A DNA stretch of 64,000 bases from Tretioscincus oriximinensis. Lineage: Eukaryota; Chordata; Lepidosauria; Squamata; Gymnophthalmidae. The stretch spans positions 1,193,587-1,257,586 of the forward strand of contig JAJVDF010000280.1 in assembly GCA_022410635.1 (NCBI GenBank). Reading direction: 5' to 3'. The notes beneath the pieces were generated by a model. The model was not told the DNA's origin. It did no database searches and worked only from the letters and a program-made list of their open reading frames with translations. Position 1 is the stretch's first letter, and every line of letters begins with the position of its first letter. This document shows positions 24,633 to 36,144 of the stretch, piece after piece. Made by a program: the position numbers and the translations under genes.

Positions 24633-25551
24633 CTTGAGCCCATCTTCAGAATGGAAGGTTTGGGTCACACCTAAGTTTTAATTCAGCTTTAATTCAGAAA
24701 ATAATAATTTTCTTTTCCCACTGTTTAAACTAAAAGTAGGTTTTGGTTGAGTTACCAAAAGAAAACAGCATGTCACTTTGCTGACGCGTTCTCTCAGTCT
24801 GGAAACAGACTAAAACTAGACAAAAAACGAAGTGAGATAGCAGCTAAAATGATTAAAAACTGATTAGAGGTGGTAGCATGAGGACATCCCATCTCTCATT
24901 CATCTTGAAGCCAGAGTATACATTCTGGAAGCGCATACTCTGGTCTTCAATGTAGATTAAGGTACTAACATGTGAAGGCTACTACTTGCAAGCTGCTTTT
25001 GAGCCATTTTATTTTTCTTGTAGCCAATATCAACTTAAATTTATTTTCCCAATGTCACTGTAATTTTTACACTGGAGAAGGGCGGCAGCAGGTATAGTGC
25101 TGTATGCAAGAGCACATGTGTTATATGCAAATCAAATTCTCAGATTCAATTATTCCTTTGCATTTCAAAAAATACCTTTGGTCAAGGTAGATCTTCAATC
25201 GTGAAGACCTGGCCAGAAACAGGAAAATGCTTTTTCTGATTTAGTCCAGTTCTTCAGGACTGAAGATTATTTAAAAGCACAAGTGAGCAAATACCTCTAC
25301 CTCTATCAGGCCTGCATGATGCCCCTGAACTGTGAATCTGCTGGTTTTGTTAACCTGAGTACTGAATATGAAAAATAACATTAGAGGACAAAAAAATGCT
25401 TTCATTTTACCACAGCTGTTGCTTTTGCTAACAGTAGTAAAATAATAATAATAATAGGGGTTTTATATCCTGCTTTTCACACCCAAAGCAACTCAAAGTG
25501 GCTCGTAATCTATTTTTTGCACAAAGATTTCCATTCTATCTTCCCTATAAA

Positions 25552-25892
25552 TAGGGTTGCCATATTATGGCAACCCAAAACCAGGACGGGGGTGGGGTGG
25601 GGGGTGCCTACATGCTCATACGGACACTTGTAGCGAGACAGGCAGAACCTCTTTCCTGCCTGTCTCACAAGCGTCCATGCGCACGCGCGCATGCGTGCCT
25701 GCGCGCAGCTGTAGCGGCGAGGATAGTGGCGGCAGCGGGGGGGGGGGTTGGGGGGGGGGGGGGGTAGCGGGGGGGGGGGGGGGTTGGCGGGAACCGGGGA
25801 CTTCAAAACCTTTTTTTAAAATCCAGCCGGGACAGTAAAATTGTCCCTAAAACCGTGATTGTCCCAGTTTACCGGGACGTATGGCAACCCTA
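25552..25892. mobile_element. hAT-like non-autonomous transposon with G-rich interior
   Basis: It begins TAGGGTTGCCATA and ends in the reverse complement TATGGCAACCCTA. The flanks carry the identical octamer CCTATAAA (25544-25551 and 25893-25900). An 8-bp duplication is the hAT signature, although the ends are not the usual CAG type. No transposase remains. The interior is CpG-rich and then runs into long G tracts. Confidence 0.85.
25737..25793 (+). repeat. Poly-G tracts, potential G-quadruplex
   Basis: Several runs of 11 or more G are separated only by TT, TA GC or similar. This suits G-quadruplex formation and also sequencing error, so run lengths should not be trusted. Confidence 0.8.
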
Positions 25893-25989
25893 CCTATAAA
25901 TGAACTTGCAATTGGTTGCTTTCAAACAGCTAGGTTGGCAGATATATGGGCCTCAAATGTCAACCTCTCTATTGAAAGATTGTTGTTCT

Positions 25990-27430
25990 TAGTCTAAGCA
26001 CCACTATGCCTAGTGGTTAATATAATTTATCTCAGGTGATTTCCGCTTGGATAGTAATCTGCCGGATCAAAAATGGCTGACACTAGGACAGTTTCCAATC
26101 TGGTAGGTAACTAGCCAGACTGGAAATTTTGCAGCTGCTACATTTTTGTTCCACAGCTTGAAAGCTTCAAAAGCTGGGAGGCACTTGCTATGTAAAGAGC
26201 ACACCTCTCATCTCTGCAGTGGTGGCTCTATTCTCCTTTTTGCAGAGAGATAACCGTTTTATGGCAAAGGACATCTGCCTACAGCTGAATTCGCTCCTGA
26301 AGTTTTGTCTTACAGTTCTATTTAACCTTGCCTGTTGTTTATAAAATAATTATTAATTCTTTCCTTTTCACTATCTTCCTTTCAACTTTGTGTTTCCTAT
26401 TTTTGCACATAAACTTCAATAAGAATTTGCATCTGAAAAGCATTTAGTGGGTCAAGCTTGTTGCTCTGACAAGGAATGTGGTAGCACAGTTTTGCCCTGT
26501 TTGCATAAACATGCAAGCGTAAGCTGCCAGGCGGATATTTACTTACAGCCTTAAATTAGGCTTTCAATTTTGGTTTCCAAAAAAGGAAAGCCAAAACACA
26601 AACCCAACAGCATCAGACCTCTCTGGCCTTTGGAAACACAATTTGGCTCTGTTGGCTGCAATTCACTCCAGTTCTCTGGGGATCAAGCCTTTGCCAAGTG
26701 TACACAGAGCGCTTTAGTTCTTTCAAAGTTTCCCACAAGGCTGGAAATAGTTATTGAAGTCTAGGCACAGCCAAATCAGACTGAAACGCCCTTCTGATGA
26801 ACACAAGCTTATTAGTTCAACCTACAAAGATTGCCCTTCTGGCACTGAAAGTTCTAATAACTGCACCACCTCTGATTATTACGGAAATATAAGGCTTTTT
26901 CACACCTGCCTTTAGTCAAACAATTCTTACCCACTAGCTATGCTAGGTGAATGCATTTCTTCTCCTAGGCCAAGAGTGGGAAATTTGAAGGCAGCATTCC
27001 AGGACTTATGTGCCCTATATGACTGCCCCACCGCCATTACAGCAACTGGATGAAAAAAAATTCCTATGATACAAAAAGCTCAGAAATAATAAATATAGCA
27101 TTTGCACTCCTCGCAGGAATGTTTCAGCAGTGTAGGAATGGTTGTAGATTGTTTGAAAGCAATAGGTTTAAGAATGCTTTTGAAGTGATAGCGGAATAGT
27201 AGACTGACCAGATTTTCTCAGGCCCAAACTGGGGTAATTCATGCTGATTTGCATGCAAACAATACCTCTCTGAAATCCCCGCCTGAGAAATCTGCGAAAC
27301 ATGTGAGAATTTTTGTAGTGTGTGAGAAATTTGAATTTTTTTTACTGAGGGGAGGATGCCTTCAGGAACTGGTCCTGGCTGCCAGGGCCCCCTAGTCATG
27401 GTGCAGTGAATTTAAAATAACAACAACAAC
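25990..27430. other. Non-coding, no recognised gene
   Basis: AT-rich sequence without recognised elements, ending in an (AAC)n/(GAT)n run at 27420-27445. Confidence 0.45.
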
Positions 27431-27445
27431 AACAACGATGATGAT

Positions 27446-27825
27446 GCAATTCCAGGGGATAGTAGAATGGAGGAGAAACAGTTGGAGAAAATGACCAGAT
27501 ACGAGGACTTGAGAATCGAACTTCAGCGACTCTGGCAAATACCAGTAAAAGTGGTACCAGTGGTCTTTGGCACACTGGGTGCAGTGCCGAAAGATCTCAG
27601 TTGGCACTTGAAAACGATTGGCATTGACAAAATCTCCATCTGTCAACTTCAAAAGGCCACTTTATTGGGATCTGCCCGCATCATTCGAAGATACATCACT
27701 CAGTCCTAGACACTTGGGAAGTGTTCGACTAGTGTTAGATGATACAAAATCCAGCATATTGATCTCATTTGCTGTGTTACTCTTGTTTTAATAATTAAAA
27801 TAAAATAAATAAAAAATAAAAATGG
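27446..27825 (+). mobile_element. R4/Dong-like LINE 3' end with C-terminal ORF2 fragment
   Basis: An open frame from about 27446 reads AIPGDSRMEEKQLEKMTRYE through LRIELQRLW, VVPVVFGTLGAVPKDL and QKATLLGSARIIRRYI to a stop at 27707-27709. The 'IPGD...EK..KY.DL..E...W' and 'VVxGxLGxxPK' pattern is the conserved extreme C-terminus of R4/Dong-like LINE polyproteins. The 3' UTR (ACACTTGGGAAGTGTTCGAC, ATACAAAATCCAGCATATTG) ends in an A/T-rich tail at about 27790-27825. It is strongly 5'-truncated, so it has no reverse transcriptase or nuclease core. Confidence 0.8.
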
Positions 27826-27829
27826 GGAA

Positions 27830-30330
27830 ATTGCCACCCCTGGGAGGGCATGGTTCATACCCCCAAACCAGCTTCATTCCCCCCACACAAAAAAAATGGG
27901 TCAGCCTAATGAAATAGTGATCAACAAAAATGCTCTGTTACTGCTAATTGCCTGGTCTCTTTGCTGATCATGCCTGCTGTTCTGACATGTATATTCAATC
28001 CTGAAGAACTAGATTACATCAAGAAAAATCTGTTTTTTACTGCTTTAGCCCAGTTCTTCATGTCTGGAGATGGATTAAAAGTATGTGCTGGAACAGCACC
28101 AAGATGTGAATTTGGCCATACTGCAGTAGCAGGATTCAGCAACTTCAATGATTTAGATATACTAGTACTTACTTTTCTGTGACATATATATATTAGAGAT
28201 CTCTTTTTAGAAGCCTGGCCTTGAATTTCTACAGTAAAATAGGCTCCTGCACTAAATAGATCACAGGTCCATTTCATTAGTGCACTCCTTATGTTCCTAA
28301 CCCATCCCAATTAAGGACATCCAGCAAGGGGGCTTGTATACTTCATGTGGTGGGTACCGTAGCCTGATGAATGCTTACTGTAGCTCCAGAAATTTAGTCT
28401 CTGTGTCCTCTGGATCTGAGCAGATGCAATTATGTCTAAGAGCTTGGCTGTAAATAATGGATTTGGTAGTGTGTTCAGCATGGAAACTGGAGGTGTGCAA
28501 ATAAGTGTATCAATCAGTGGGTTTGCAATATAAAGTTGTGCTTAGATGTTCACTTATGGACATGTTTACTTAAGCAACTGTATAAGTATTAATTCCTCAG
28601 ATTTCCTCTACCTGCCCATTGTTCTTTTGCGTTTCTTCCAGAGTATGCCATTTCTTTGCCTTATTTAATTCAAGACAAATTATCAACAGAATCATGAAAC
28701 AGAAAACAATAGCCGATACAGAAATCATTTTACCATTATGTCATGTGAAAGAAACACTAGTGATCTTTTCTGATATTCTTGCATTGTCCTTTTCACCTAT
28801 TACCTGTATTGTTATTGTTGACTTTCCCATTGCATTACTCCTAAAAGTGAGACAAAAGGTCTCTGTCTTTCTCTTGTATAGGAGCTAAATGTAGTCTGGT
28901 GGTGATGCAGTGACTTCTGCCTATAGTAGCCTTTAAGACTTGGGTAAACTCTTGTATTGTATCCATGTATCCCGGCTAACTATCGGTGATTTACCTCACA
29001 TGGTTATGGAGATCCAGCAGTGGCTGTGCTAACAACAGCTGTTGGTATGCTTTTTCTTGCTGGTACTTTTATGCAGCTTTTGCAGTACAATGTACTACCT
29101 TTGCACCATGACTGTGCCATGTGGACATCACTTGCAAGAACTTCTGGGAATCTGCCGAGACCTCCAGCTCCGCCCTTCAGCAAGAGAGCTAGAAGAGCAA
29201 GCAGTGGTTTTTTTCCCAATCAAATATCTCACCGGCAGGCTCATAACATTTGGGTGAGATTAAAAGTTAGGGTTTTCCCCTTTAATTCTGCCACCCATCA
29301 ACAAGAGCCAGGAACCAATAACAGAAGGGATACAGAATAGCCAGTTGCAAGCCAGATTATATTGCAAGTTTTCCTGGGAAATATAGGCAGATACATAAGG
29401 AAGAAAAGCAACCACATTGTGGTTTTGGATGGCCGGCAGTGATGCCATTAAGACCTTTTTAGCGTGTAAAAAAAACCACATTATAAAAGGCAGGCATCTG
29501 GATAAACCATAAGATTCCAGGATGTCACTGAACACCCATGATGCCTCAGTGACTAGAGACACCTCTAGATGTGGATTAAAACCAGTATTGTCCTTAGGCT
29601 AAATTGTGAGTGCTATAGAGTCCTAGTACAGACCCAACAATATCCTGCAATATCACTATTACAGGAAATCCAGGTTCCTGCTAGTTTCCTGTATTATTGT
29701 TTCTGTTACAAATACTCAGATGCTATCCAAGTATGGGGGAATCAAAGAGAAGTGGGTGGACATCATTTCTGTTACCGGAACAAGGACAACAACACAATGG
29801 GACTAATAAGGCAAAGATCCAGCAGACAGAAGTAAGAGCCAGAGATTGCATCCTGCCATTTGGAGACACCCCCAGAGGGCTTATGCCCAGCATCAGTTAT
29901 CCTTGAAGAGAGACAGCCTGCGCATGCTGCATGCACTAATAAGCTCAGAGCATATCACTTCTGTTCTGCAGTCACAGCATTGCATATGAATAATGTAGGA
30001 ATATAATTGAAAGTGTAGACTATAACTTGCAGAGTCTCAAACAGTTTGATTCTGGACCTACACAGAGACACAAGTTCCTTTGGGGTGAGCTTGCTAAACC
30101 TGCTGTCCTCACAAATTGTAGCACCATTCTTACAAAATAGATTTCCATCCAAAGCAAGGCAAATCTCCTCCCTAACTAGTTTTAGTGACAGCTGGAAATG
30201 TTTTTGTTTTGTTTTAAAAACAAGCCAGCAAACTGCTGCAAAAATCTTTTATGTGACCACAAAGTTTTAATTGGAACCAAGTTTTGCTCTGTTGTCAAAA
30301 ATTTCAGACGTGACTGTGGAGTAATTAAAT
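27830..30330. other. Non-coding, no recognised gene
   Basis: Several 70-106 residue frames, none with family features. No RNA gene or complete element is recognised. Confidence 0.5.
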
Positions 30331-30332
30331 CT

Positions 30333-30460
<128 letters not shown>

Positions 30461-31130
30461 AGGCATTTTTCAGGAAGAATTTATGAATGTATATAATGCA
30501 TGCGCACACACACAAGCAAAATAAATACATCCAAAGTGTAATATATGGGATGTATCTTGGAGATAGAAGTTAGGAAAATGTTCACAGAAAACTAAATATT
30601 AATAACTTAACACCTGCCTGCATAAATAGTGGAAAGCAGAGTAGGTTCAGAAAATTGTGGATATATGAGTTTCTGTCAATACCACTTAGTGACACAAAAT
30701 TTTCACTGGGCTTGCACACGTTTGTCTTGGTTGCACGAGCACAGGGAATAGTTGTGGTGGGACCTTCTGGCTATCAATTGTCAGATACCAATATAGCACA
30801 GAAGTCTTCCTATCTATAAATATTTAAGAGCCCTTAGATCTCTATGGGCAACAAGACCGCCATAATTCAAGAATGGACTCATACTGTAGATGGGTGTGGG
30901 AAAATAAAGCCAAGCAACTGGAAAATTGCTAATTGTCCTCACGACACCCCAGTCATCCCTAAAACATTCACAAAGATATCTTAAAGTTACCTTGGTTTTT
31001 ATATTTTGGGGATTAGTCAAAGTAAACAGCAGAGACAGAAAATTTGCATTACTAACCGATGGACTATTCTCCAACCATTCCAAAAGCATGCTTCAATTTA
31101 TTTGAAACTTAATAGTTGTATTTAAAGATT

Positions 31131-31290
31131 AACTGGAGAAAAGTGGGTGGCACAAGCTTTCGTAGACACGTCTACTTCAGCTGAAGAAGTAGACGTGTCT
31201 ACGAAAGCTTGTGCCACCCACTTTTCTCCAGTTAGTCTCGAAGTGCTACTAGCTTCTTTGCTGGACTTTCTACCGGACTAACATAGCTAA
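31131..31290. repeat. Perfect 48-bp inverted repeat in a Penelope-like(?) element
   Basis: The arms at 31131-31178 and 31186-31233 are exact reverse complements with a 7-base loop. After the right arm the family continues TAGTCTCGAAGTGCTACTAG, TTTGCTGGACTTTCTACC and GGACTAACATAGCTA. Two other windows (2565-2700, 56036-56215) show the same inverted arrangement. Confidence 0.85.
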
Positions 31291-31797
31291 TTTTTTGTAT
31301 TTAAAGTTTGTTAAATACACAGTTAGCGCTATAAAATATAGTAATAACGTTTCAGGCAAATTTAAGGTTCATTTCCTGGTAAGGGTGACGCCTATGTATA
31401 CAATGATGAGAGCTCCTGGAAGCCAAAGATTGGACAGGGAACCCTGGGCACCATTTTTCCTGGAGGTAAATGACATCAAAATGTCACTTCTGGTAAAATG
31501 GCTGCTCCCAGGGTGCAGGGGCTTTCTAGTGTAACCTTCCATGGGAATCTCACAAATTTTTGTGCAGTTTCCATCATTGGTCATATGACATGTTTTCACC
31601 CAAATGCAGCAAGAGAAAGGCCGATAAAGCATGATGAACATTCACAATAAGCCTTGTAACAATTTTTGCTGCTGCTGTTACTGCTTAGGATGGCTTACAG
31701 AGGGAAATAAGGCTGGGTCTGACTCAGCTGTTTCCCAGTAAATCCCTGCTCTGAAATTCACCACTTGCTGATTGCATCTTACAAGAGCTGAGACTAT

Positions 31798-31967
31798 GGC
31801 CTCATCCACACAGAGCCTTATTCTGGGTCACATCTTGGGACAGAGCTTGGCCATCCACATGCCAGTATAGACTATGGCAGGGCTTGCCATAGTCCACAAT
31901 AGCATGTGGTTGGCAGGCTCCTATTCCGAGGAACAGCCCAGGATAAGACTCTATGTGGATGCAGCCT
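31798..31967. mobile_element. Foldback element family C, well-preserved copy
   Basis: GGCCTCATCCACACAGAGCC and TCTATGTGGATGCAGCC are imperfect inverted ends. They continue as TTATTCTGGG/CCAGGATAAG and CCACATGCCAG/AGCATGTGG around a central GCCATAGTCCACAATAGC. No reading frame of note. Confidence 0.75.
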
Positions 31968-31969
31968 AT

Positions 31970-33220
31970 AACAGGAAAGCTACCTTACTAGCTACCACTG
32001 TAAGGATGCTGAACAGACCACTCCCTTTCCCATGTGAGAATAGAAAGGTTAATGAATGAAGCAGCCCAAATAGGACTGCTTCAAACAATCCTGACTGTGA
32101 ATCTACCTCAAGTGTCCAAAACCAAGACACAATTTACACTTTTACTGTCCCCCACCTGGAACCCTGACCCCACCCATCTCTCCCCGATAAGTCTTGAAAT
32201 CACAAGCTTTTAGTTTTTTGACCAAAACAACACTGTAAAATAACAGACATCTCCGTGAAATCCATGGCATGCATCCTGCAGTTTCCCCCAAATACCTGAT
32301 GCATTATCATGTTTAATTTGCATCTGTCAAGTGCTAGAAATATACAACTTGGCTATTTCTGAGAACAGTCTGTAAAAACATGTTGCCTTCACTGTTCTGA
32401 ATCTTTCCCCTGTGCTGAAAAATAAACCCCCATCATTTGGAGTATGCTAATATTTTCCAAAACCATATTTTCCAATGAAATAATAAATGATAGGAATACA
32501 AATGATTAATGGGTGCATTTGTGCAGACCTAAATTCACACCACAGTAAGTTGATTGCTTTCTAACCATATGGGAGGCAACTTCTTCTATCTCTGAATGCA
32601 AGGGGTAGAATTTGGTCACCATATGGTACAGAATTGCTAATTTGATAACAGTTTGCAAGATGCTCCTTATATTCCAAAGTGGTTGGTATGGAAACAGGAC
32701 AAATATTGCTACTTATTTCGCAGGGACTGCACAATCGACACTACCTTCCTTAAATTGAAAATTCTATAAAGGCAGGAGAAACTACAGGCTTAGAAAACTT
32801 GAACTGTGAATATGCCGAGATGAAAAATACGTTGCCTGAACATTAAACTTCTTCATAGACTGAATATGGAAAAAGGAAATGCCTAACAGTAATGTCTAGA
32901 AAAATCTACTCACTTGCTGCAATCTTGCTCATTTTTATTATTGCCAAAACTTGTGATTGTCATATTTCTAGTGTAGGGGTTGCCACATTAAAAATGGGAT
33001 AAAACTTTAATTGATATCTTTAATTGCATCTTTAATTGATATAGAAGAGAGGAATTTTCACCAGATGTGATCCATAATACTTGTAGCACATGAGAAATTA
33101 TTTTTTTCACACAAATTAAAAGTTGTAAGGTTTTGTCCTGTTTTTTATGTGGCAAACCTATTCTGGTGTAAACTTTCTGGTATCTCTCTTTCTCACTTTA
33201 ATTTACTCCTAACTTTACTG
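31970..33220. other. Non-coding, no recognised gene
   Basis: AT-rich sequence. Nothing recognised. Confidence 0.45.
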
Positions 33221-33223
33221 TGG

Positions 33224-33290
33224 CTTTCTGCACCGGCCCTTATTCTGGATTATATCCCAGAAAAGAGGCCTGCCAAAATTTGGATTACAT
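33224..33290. mobile_element. Foldback element family C, half copy
   Basis: CTTTCTGCACCGGCCCTTAT, TCTGGATTATATCCCAGAAA and GAGGCCTGCC match the left end of 24275-24400 (in reverse). The matching right half is too worn to place. Confidence 0.55.
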
Positions 33291-34049
33291 AGTGCGTTAT
33301 AGTAATCTAATCTGGAGATTACCAAAGCATGGCAAAGTTATCCCAATCCAGAAAAGGTTGGATTTAGTGAAAAAACTGGAAAGTAAGATCTCCTGGTTAC
33401 TGTCATTATCATGATTCTCAAATGTCTATGATGAATCCAGGAAAACTCAAATTATGCACCTGTTTTTTCAGCGTAAAATAACTCCATCCGGAATCCAATA
33501 CTTGTTAACTTCTTGGATCTAGAATTCAGTAACAAAAGTGCATCTGCCTTGTCCCTTCAGCTTCAATTTATTGCCCCACAACTAGCCTATTACTGCCTTC
33601 AAACACCAAAGTCTTCATCTTCCCTAACTCTTCAGTGTACACATGTCATCCGTGTACTAATTACCTTCTCTAGTGGCCTCATATGAGATATTGAAGAGCA
33701 TAAGATGCAAATCTGACTCCTGGGGAACTCCATGTGGACGTTCCCAGACTTTGAACGTAGGAAAAATACTGTTATGTCTTGCTATTTTAAGGTGCTGTCA
33801 ATATCAAAACCATCCTAGCAAGGTTTTATATATCTCTATAACTTCAGTGAAAAGCTTAAAGAAAAATCTTTGAAATATTTCCCAAATATTTGAGATATTC
33901 CTTCAATTGGGAAGGCCATACCTAGAACAATACTGGAAGCAAAGGTAGATAATGTTGGAGGGAGCACAGTTGTGGTATTATTCTTGCAAATGACAAGAAT
34001 ATATTTTGCCCAATATACATTTTCATTCCTTGCTGCATTTTTGCAAGAG

Positions 34050-34207
34050 TTTTAATGACTTGAAATGCCATTTGCAGGGAGTTGAGAACAGGTGAAAATT
34101 TTGCCTTCTGCTTGAGGCTGCCCAAGTGCAAGTGGTGGGCCATTGTGTGAGACAGAANGCTGGACTAGATTGGCTCTGGCCCCATTCAACAGGGCTCTTC
34201 TTATTTA
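34050..34207 (+). mobile_element. CR1-type LINE 3' end
   Basis: GAAATGCCATTTGCAGGGAG, TTGAGAACAGGTGAAAATTT, GGCTGCCCAAGTGCAAGTGG, TGGACTAGATTGGCTCTGGC and CAACAGGGCTCTTCTTATT. Confidence 0.8.
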
Positions 34208-34209
34208 AA

Positions 34210-35580
34210 AGTACCAAGGATTTCTGTTTCAGATAAAAACCAGACTAGGAGGCATATGCAGGTCACAGTTCTCTTGGTTATATTAATAACATTTCCTTTG
34301 AATACCACTGTGTAGTTTTGTCCCATTTTGCATTCGAAATGACTTCATGACATTGGTGAAACGAAAGAAATGTCGACTCGTTCATGCTTTGGATCAGGAA
34401 TTTGAAGCTATTGTTTCTATACACGTTATCCTATTTAATATCATAAAAATAACAATGGAAACAAGCTATATGTGTCAAGAGATTTTTCTGCACACTGTTC
34501 AATGGGGAAATATTTTACTATTGAAAAAAATGCATCCTATTGGTTATTCAGTTAAAAATCATTCCATCTGTTTAAAATTTACCTTAAAGTTCAAACAATC
34601 TTTGCTATAAAAAATAATTTCCATACTGAAGGACAGCTTCCTCCTCTTATCTCTTAACGGCTACAGAAATCACGTCCTCTGAACATTGAGAAACAGTCTA
34701 TTCTGGCGATGAAAGCTAAGTACTTCCTTTCCTAGGTGTAGCATGTGTTCTTTATGTGTGGGAAATGAAGATAAGAATCATCACAGATGGTAGCTTGCCC
34801 ACCTATCACACAATCTGTTTTTTGTTAAGAGGAAACACAGCTATATCATTTGGGCAAAATAGAGAACGGTGAAATGAAGTGAAAAGAAATGCAATAAAAT
34901 ATAAACCAGGTGTTCTGTCCTGAGTATTACATATATGTATGAACACCTGTGAGTACATTATTGAGTCCAAAACAAAAAAATAAGATGCCATGCATGTAAG
35001 AATAATTAAAGTGTGATTCTGCTGTGGGCTACATCTGTATCCCAAGTTAAAACCAAATGTGACATTCTTTATATATTAGCAGAAGCTAGCAGTGATATGG
35101 AATAAGGCTTCATGGTAGGATGGATTTTATGAGAAGTTGGAATGGGAAAAAATGCTTTAAAAAGTTGTCACTTCCATTCCTTTATACCCACTGCCACCTA
35201 TTTAAGCCTAGGCTGTTCTTATGTTCTGATCTGCTGAAATCAGCAAGTGGAACACAACATAAATAGAGCCAGATGTCTGTTGATCAGGCTGCTATTAAGG
35301 ATAACAGAAACAGAGGGTAATGAAATGTTGGCAATCTGGAAGGGAACTGAAGCCAGATTAGAAGCGTGTATTCAGCAGATATCAGACCACATCTCTGAAG
35401 TCTTTGGTTTTTTTAAAACATTAAGTTTACTAACATAAATAGTGTTTATAACAAAAGGCACAATTTTCCCCTCAACTATAAACAAATGCAAAGTATATAC
35501 AATTTGCACAGAAAATAGCAAGTGCACAGTTGGTCTTTTTTCAAAATTTTAATCTTTTTTAACCAACCCTCCCCAGCCTT
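34210..35580. other. TIPARP 3' flank, partly possible 3' UTR
   Basis: AT-rich DNA downstream of TIPARP. Part of it may be transcribed as a long 3' UTR. The plus-strand frame at 34347-34610 has no recognised domain. Confidence 0.4.
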
Positions 35581-35589
35581 CCCATCATT

Positions 35590-35595
35590 TTTATT
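35590..35595 (-). terminator. Candidate TIPARP polyadenylation signal
   Basis: AATAAA on the minus strand (TTTATT on plus), about 100 bases after the TIPARP stop. Mammalian TIPARP has a longer 3' UTR, so this may be a proximal signal or chance. The 35.2-35.7 kb region is AT-rich and could be 3' UTR. Confidence 0.3.
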
Positions 35596-35696
35596 AAAAG
35601 TTCTGCAGTAGATTTTTAACTCACCCAAGCAAGTCCATTCTACAAATACCAAGTTAAAAAGCTCATTACAACAACTGTATCAACAAGGAATATTTC

Positions 35697-36144
35697 TCAG
35701 ATCACAACAGTGTTACTAACTTCTTCGTACTGGATAACAAAATAGGGGTAGCTCTGGTCATCATTAAAAATGACAAAAATTTGCGGTTCAAAGTAATTGT
35801 CCACGCAGGAGTCATACAAATCACTGGTAATGCTGCTCGGATTCACAGGTGGAGGCCTTCGCATGGTGTGGTTACCAACCGTGTATCTTCCTGTCAGTAC
35901 TTTAGCCAGAAACATATAATGAATTCCTTTAGGTGACCGTTTGGCGAAATTATGTGAGTAGCTTGCCTTCCGAGCAAAGTAACTACCTTGCCCGAACATA
36001 GTGGCATGTTTTCCACATACACGAGGGTCAAAATTGTGCTTGCAGATCCCATCAACAACATCCTGTGACGTTCCATGGAATAAGTGCCTTTCATTCATGA
36101 TCCTATCCAGTCCTGTCATTTTCTTGGACATGTACTCCTTTTTT
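35697..36144 (-). CDS. TIPARP: TIPARP last coding exon, PARP catalytic core and stop
   Basis: 448 nt, with acceptor TTCTAG. The first base completes Arg, then KKEYMSKKM, and the exon runs to a TGA stop at 35697-35699. It contains NERHLFHGTSQDVVDGICKH, FGQGSYFARKASYSHNFAKR, MRRPPPVNP, YDSCVDNYFEPQIFVIF and the C-terminal QYEEVSNTVVI. No frameshift or internal stop is present, so this is not a pseudogene. Confidence 0.96.

Larger units (their letters stand above)
25455..25980 (-). mobile_element. tRNA-derived SINE (family A) split by a DNA transposon
   Basis: The tail part (GGGGTTTTATATCCTGCTTT, CAACTCAAAGTGGCTCGTAA, TTCCATTCTATCTTCCC) lies before 25551. The SINE resumes after 25893 with TGAACTTGCAATTGGTTGCT and TTTCAAACAGCTAGGTTGG. 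The 341 bases between are a separate element. Confidence 0.8.
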
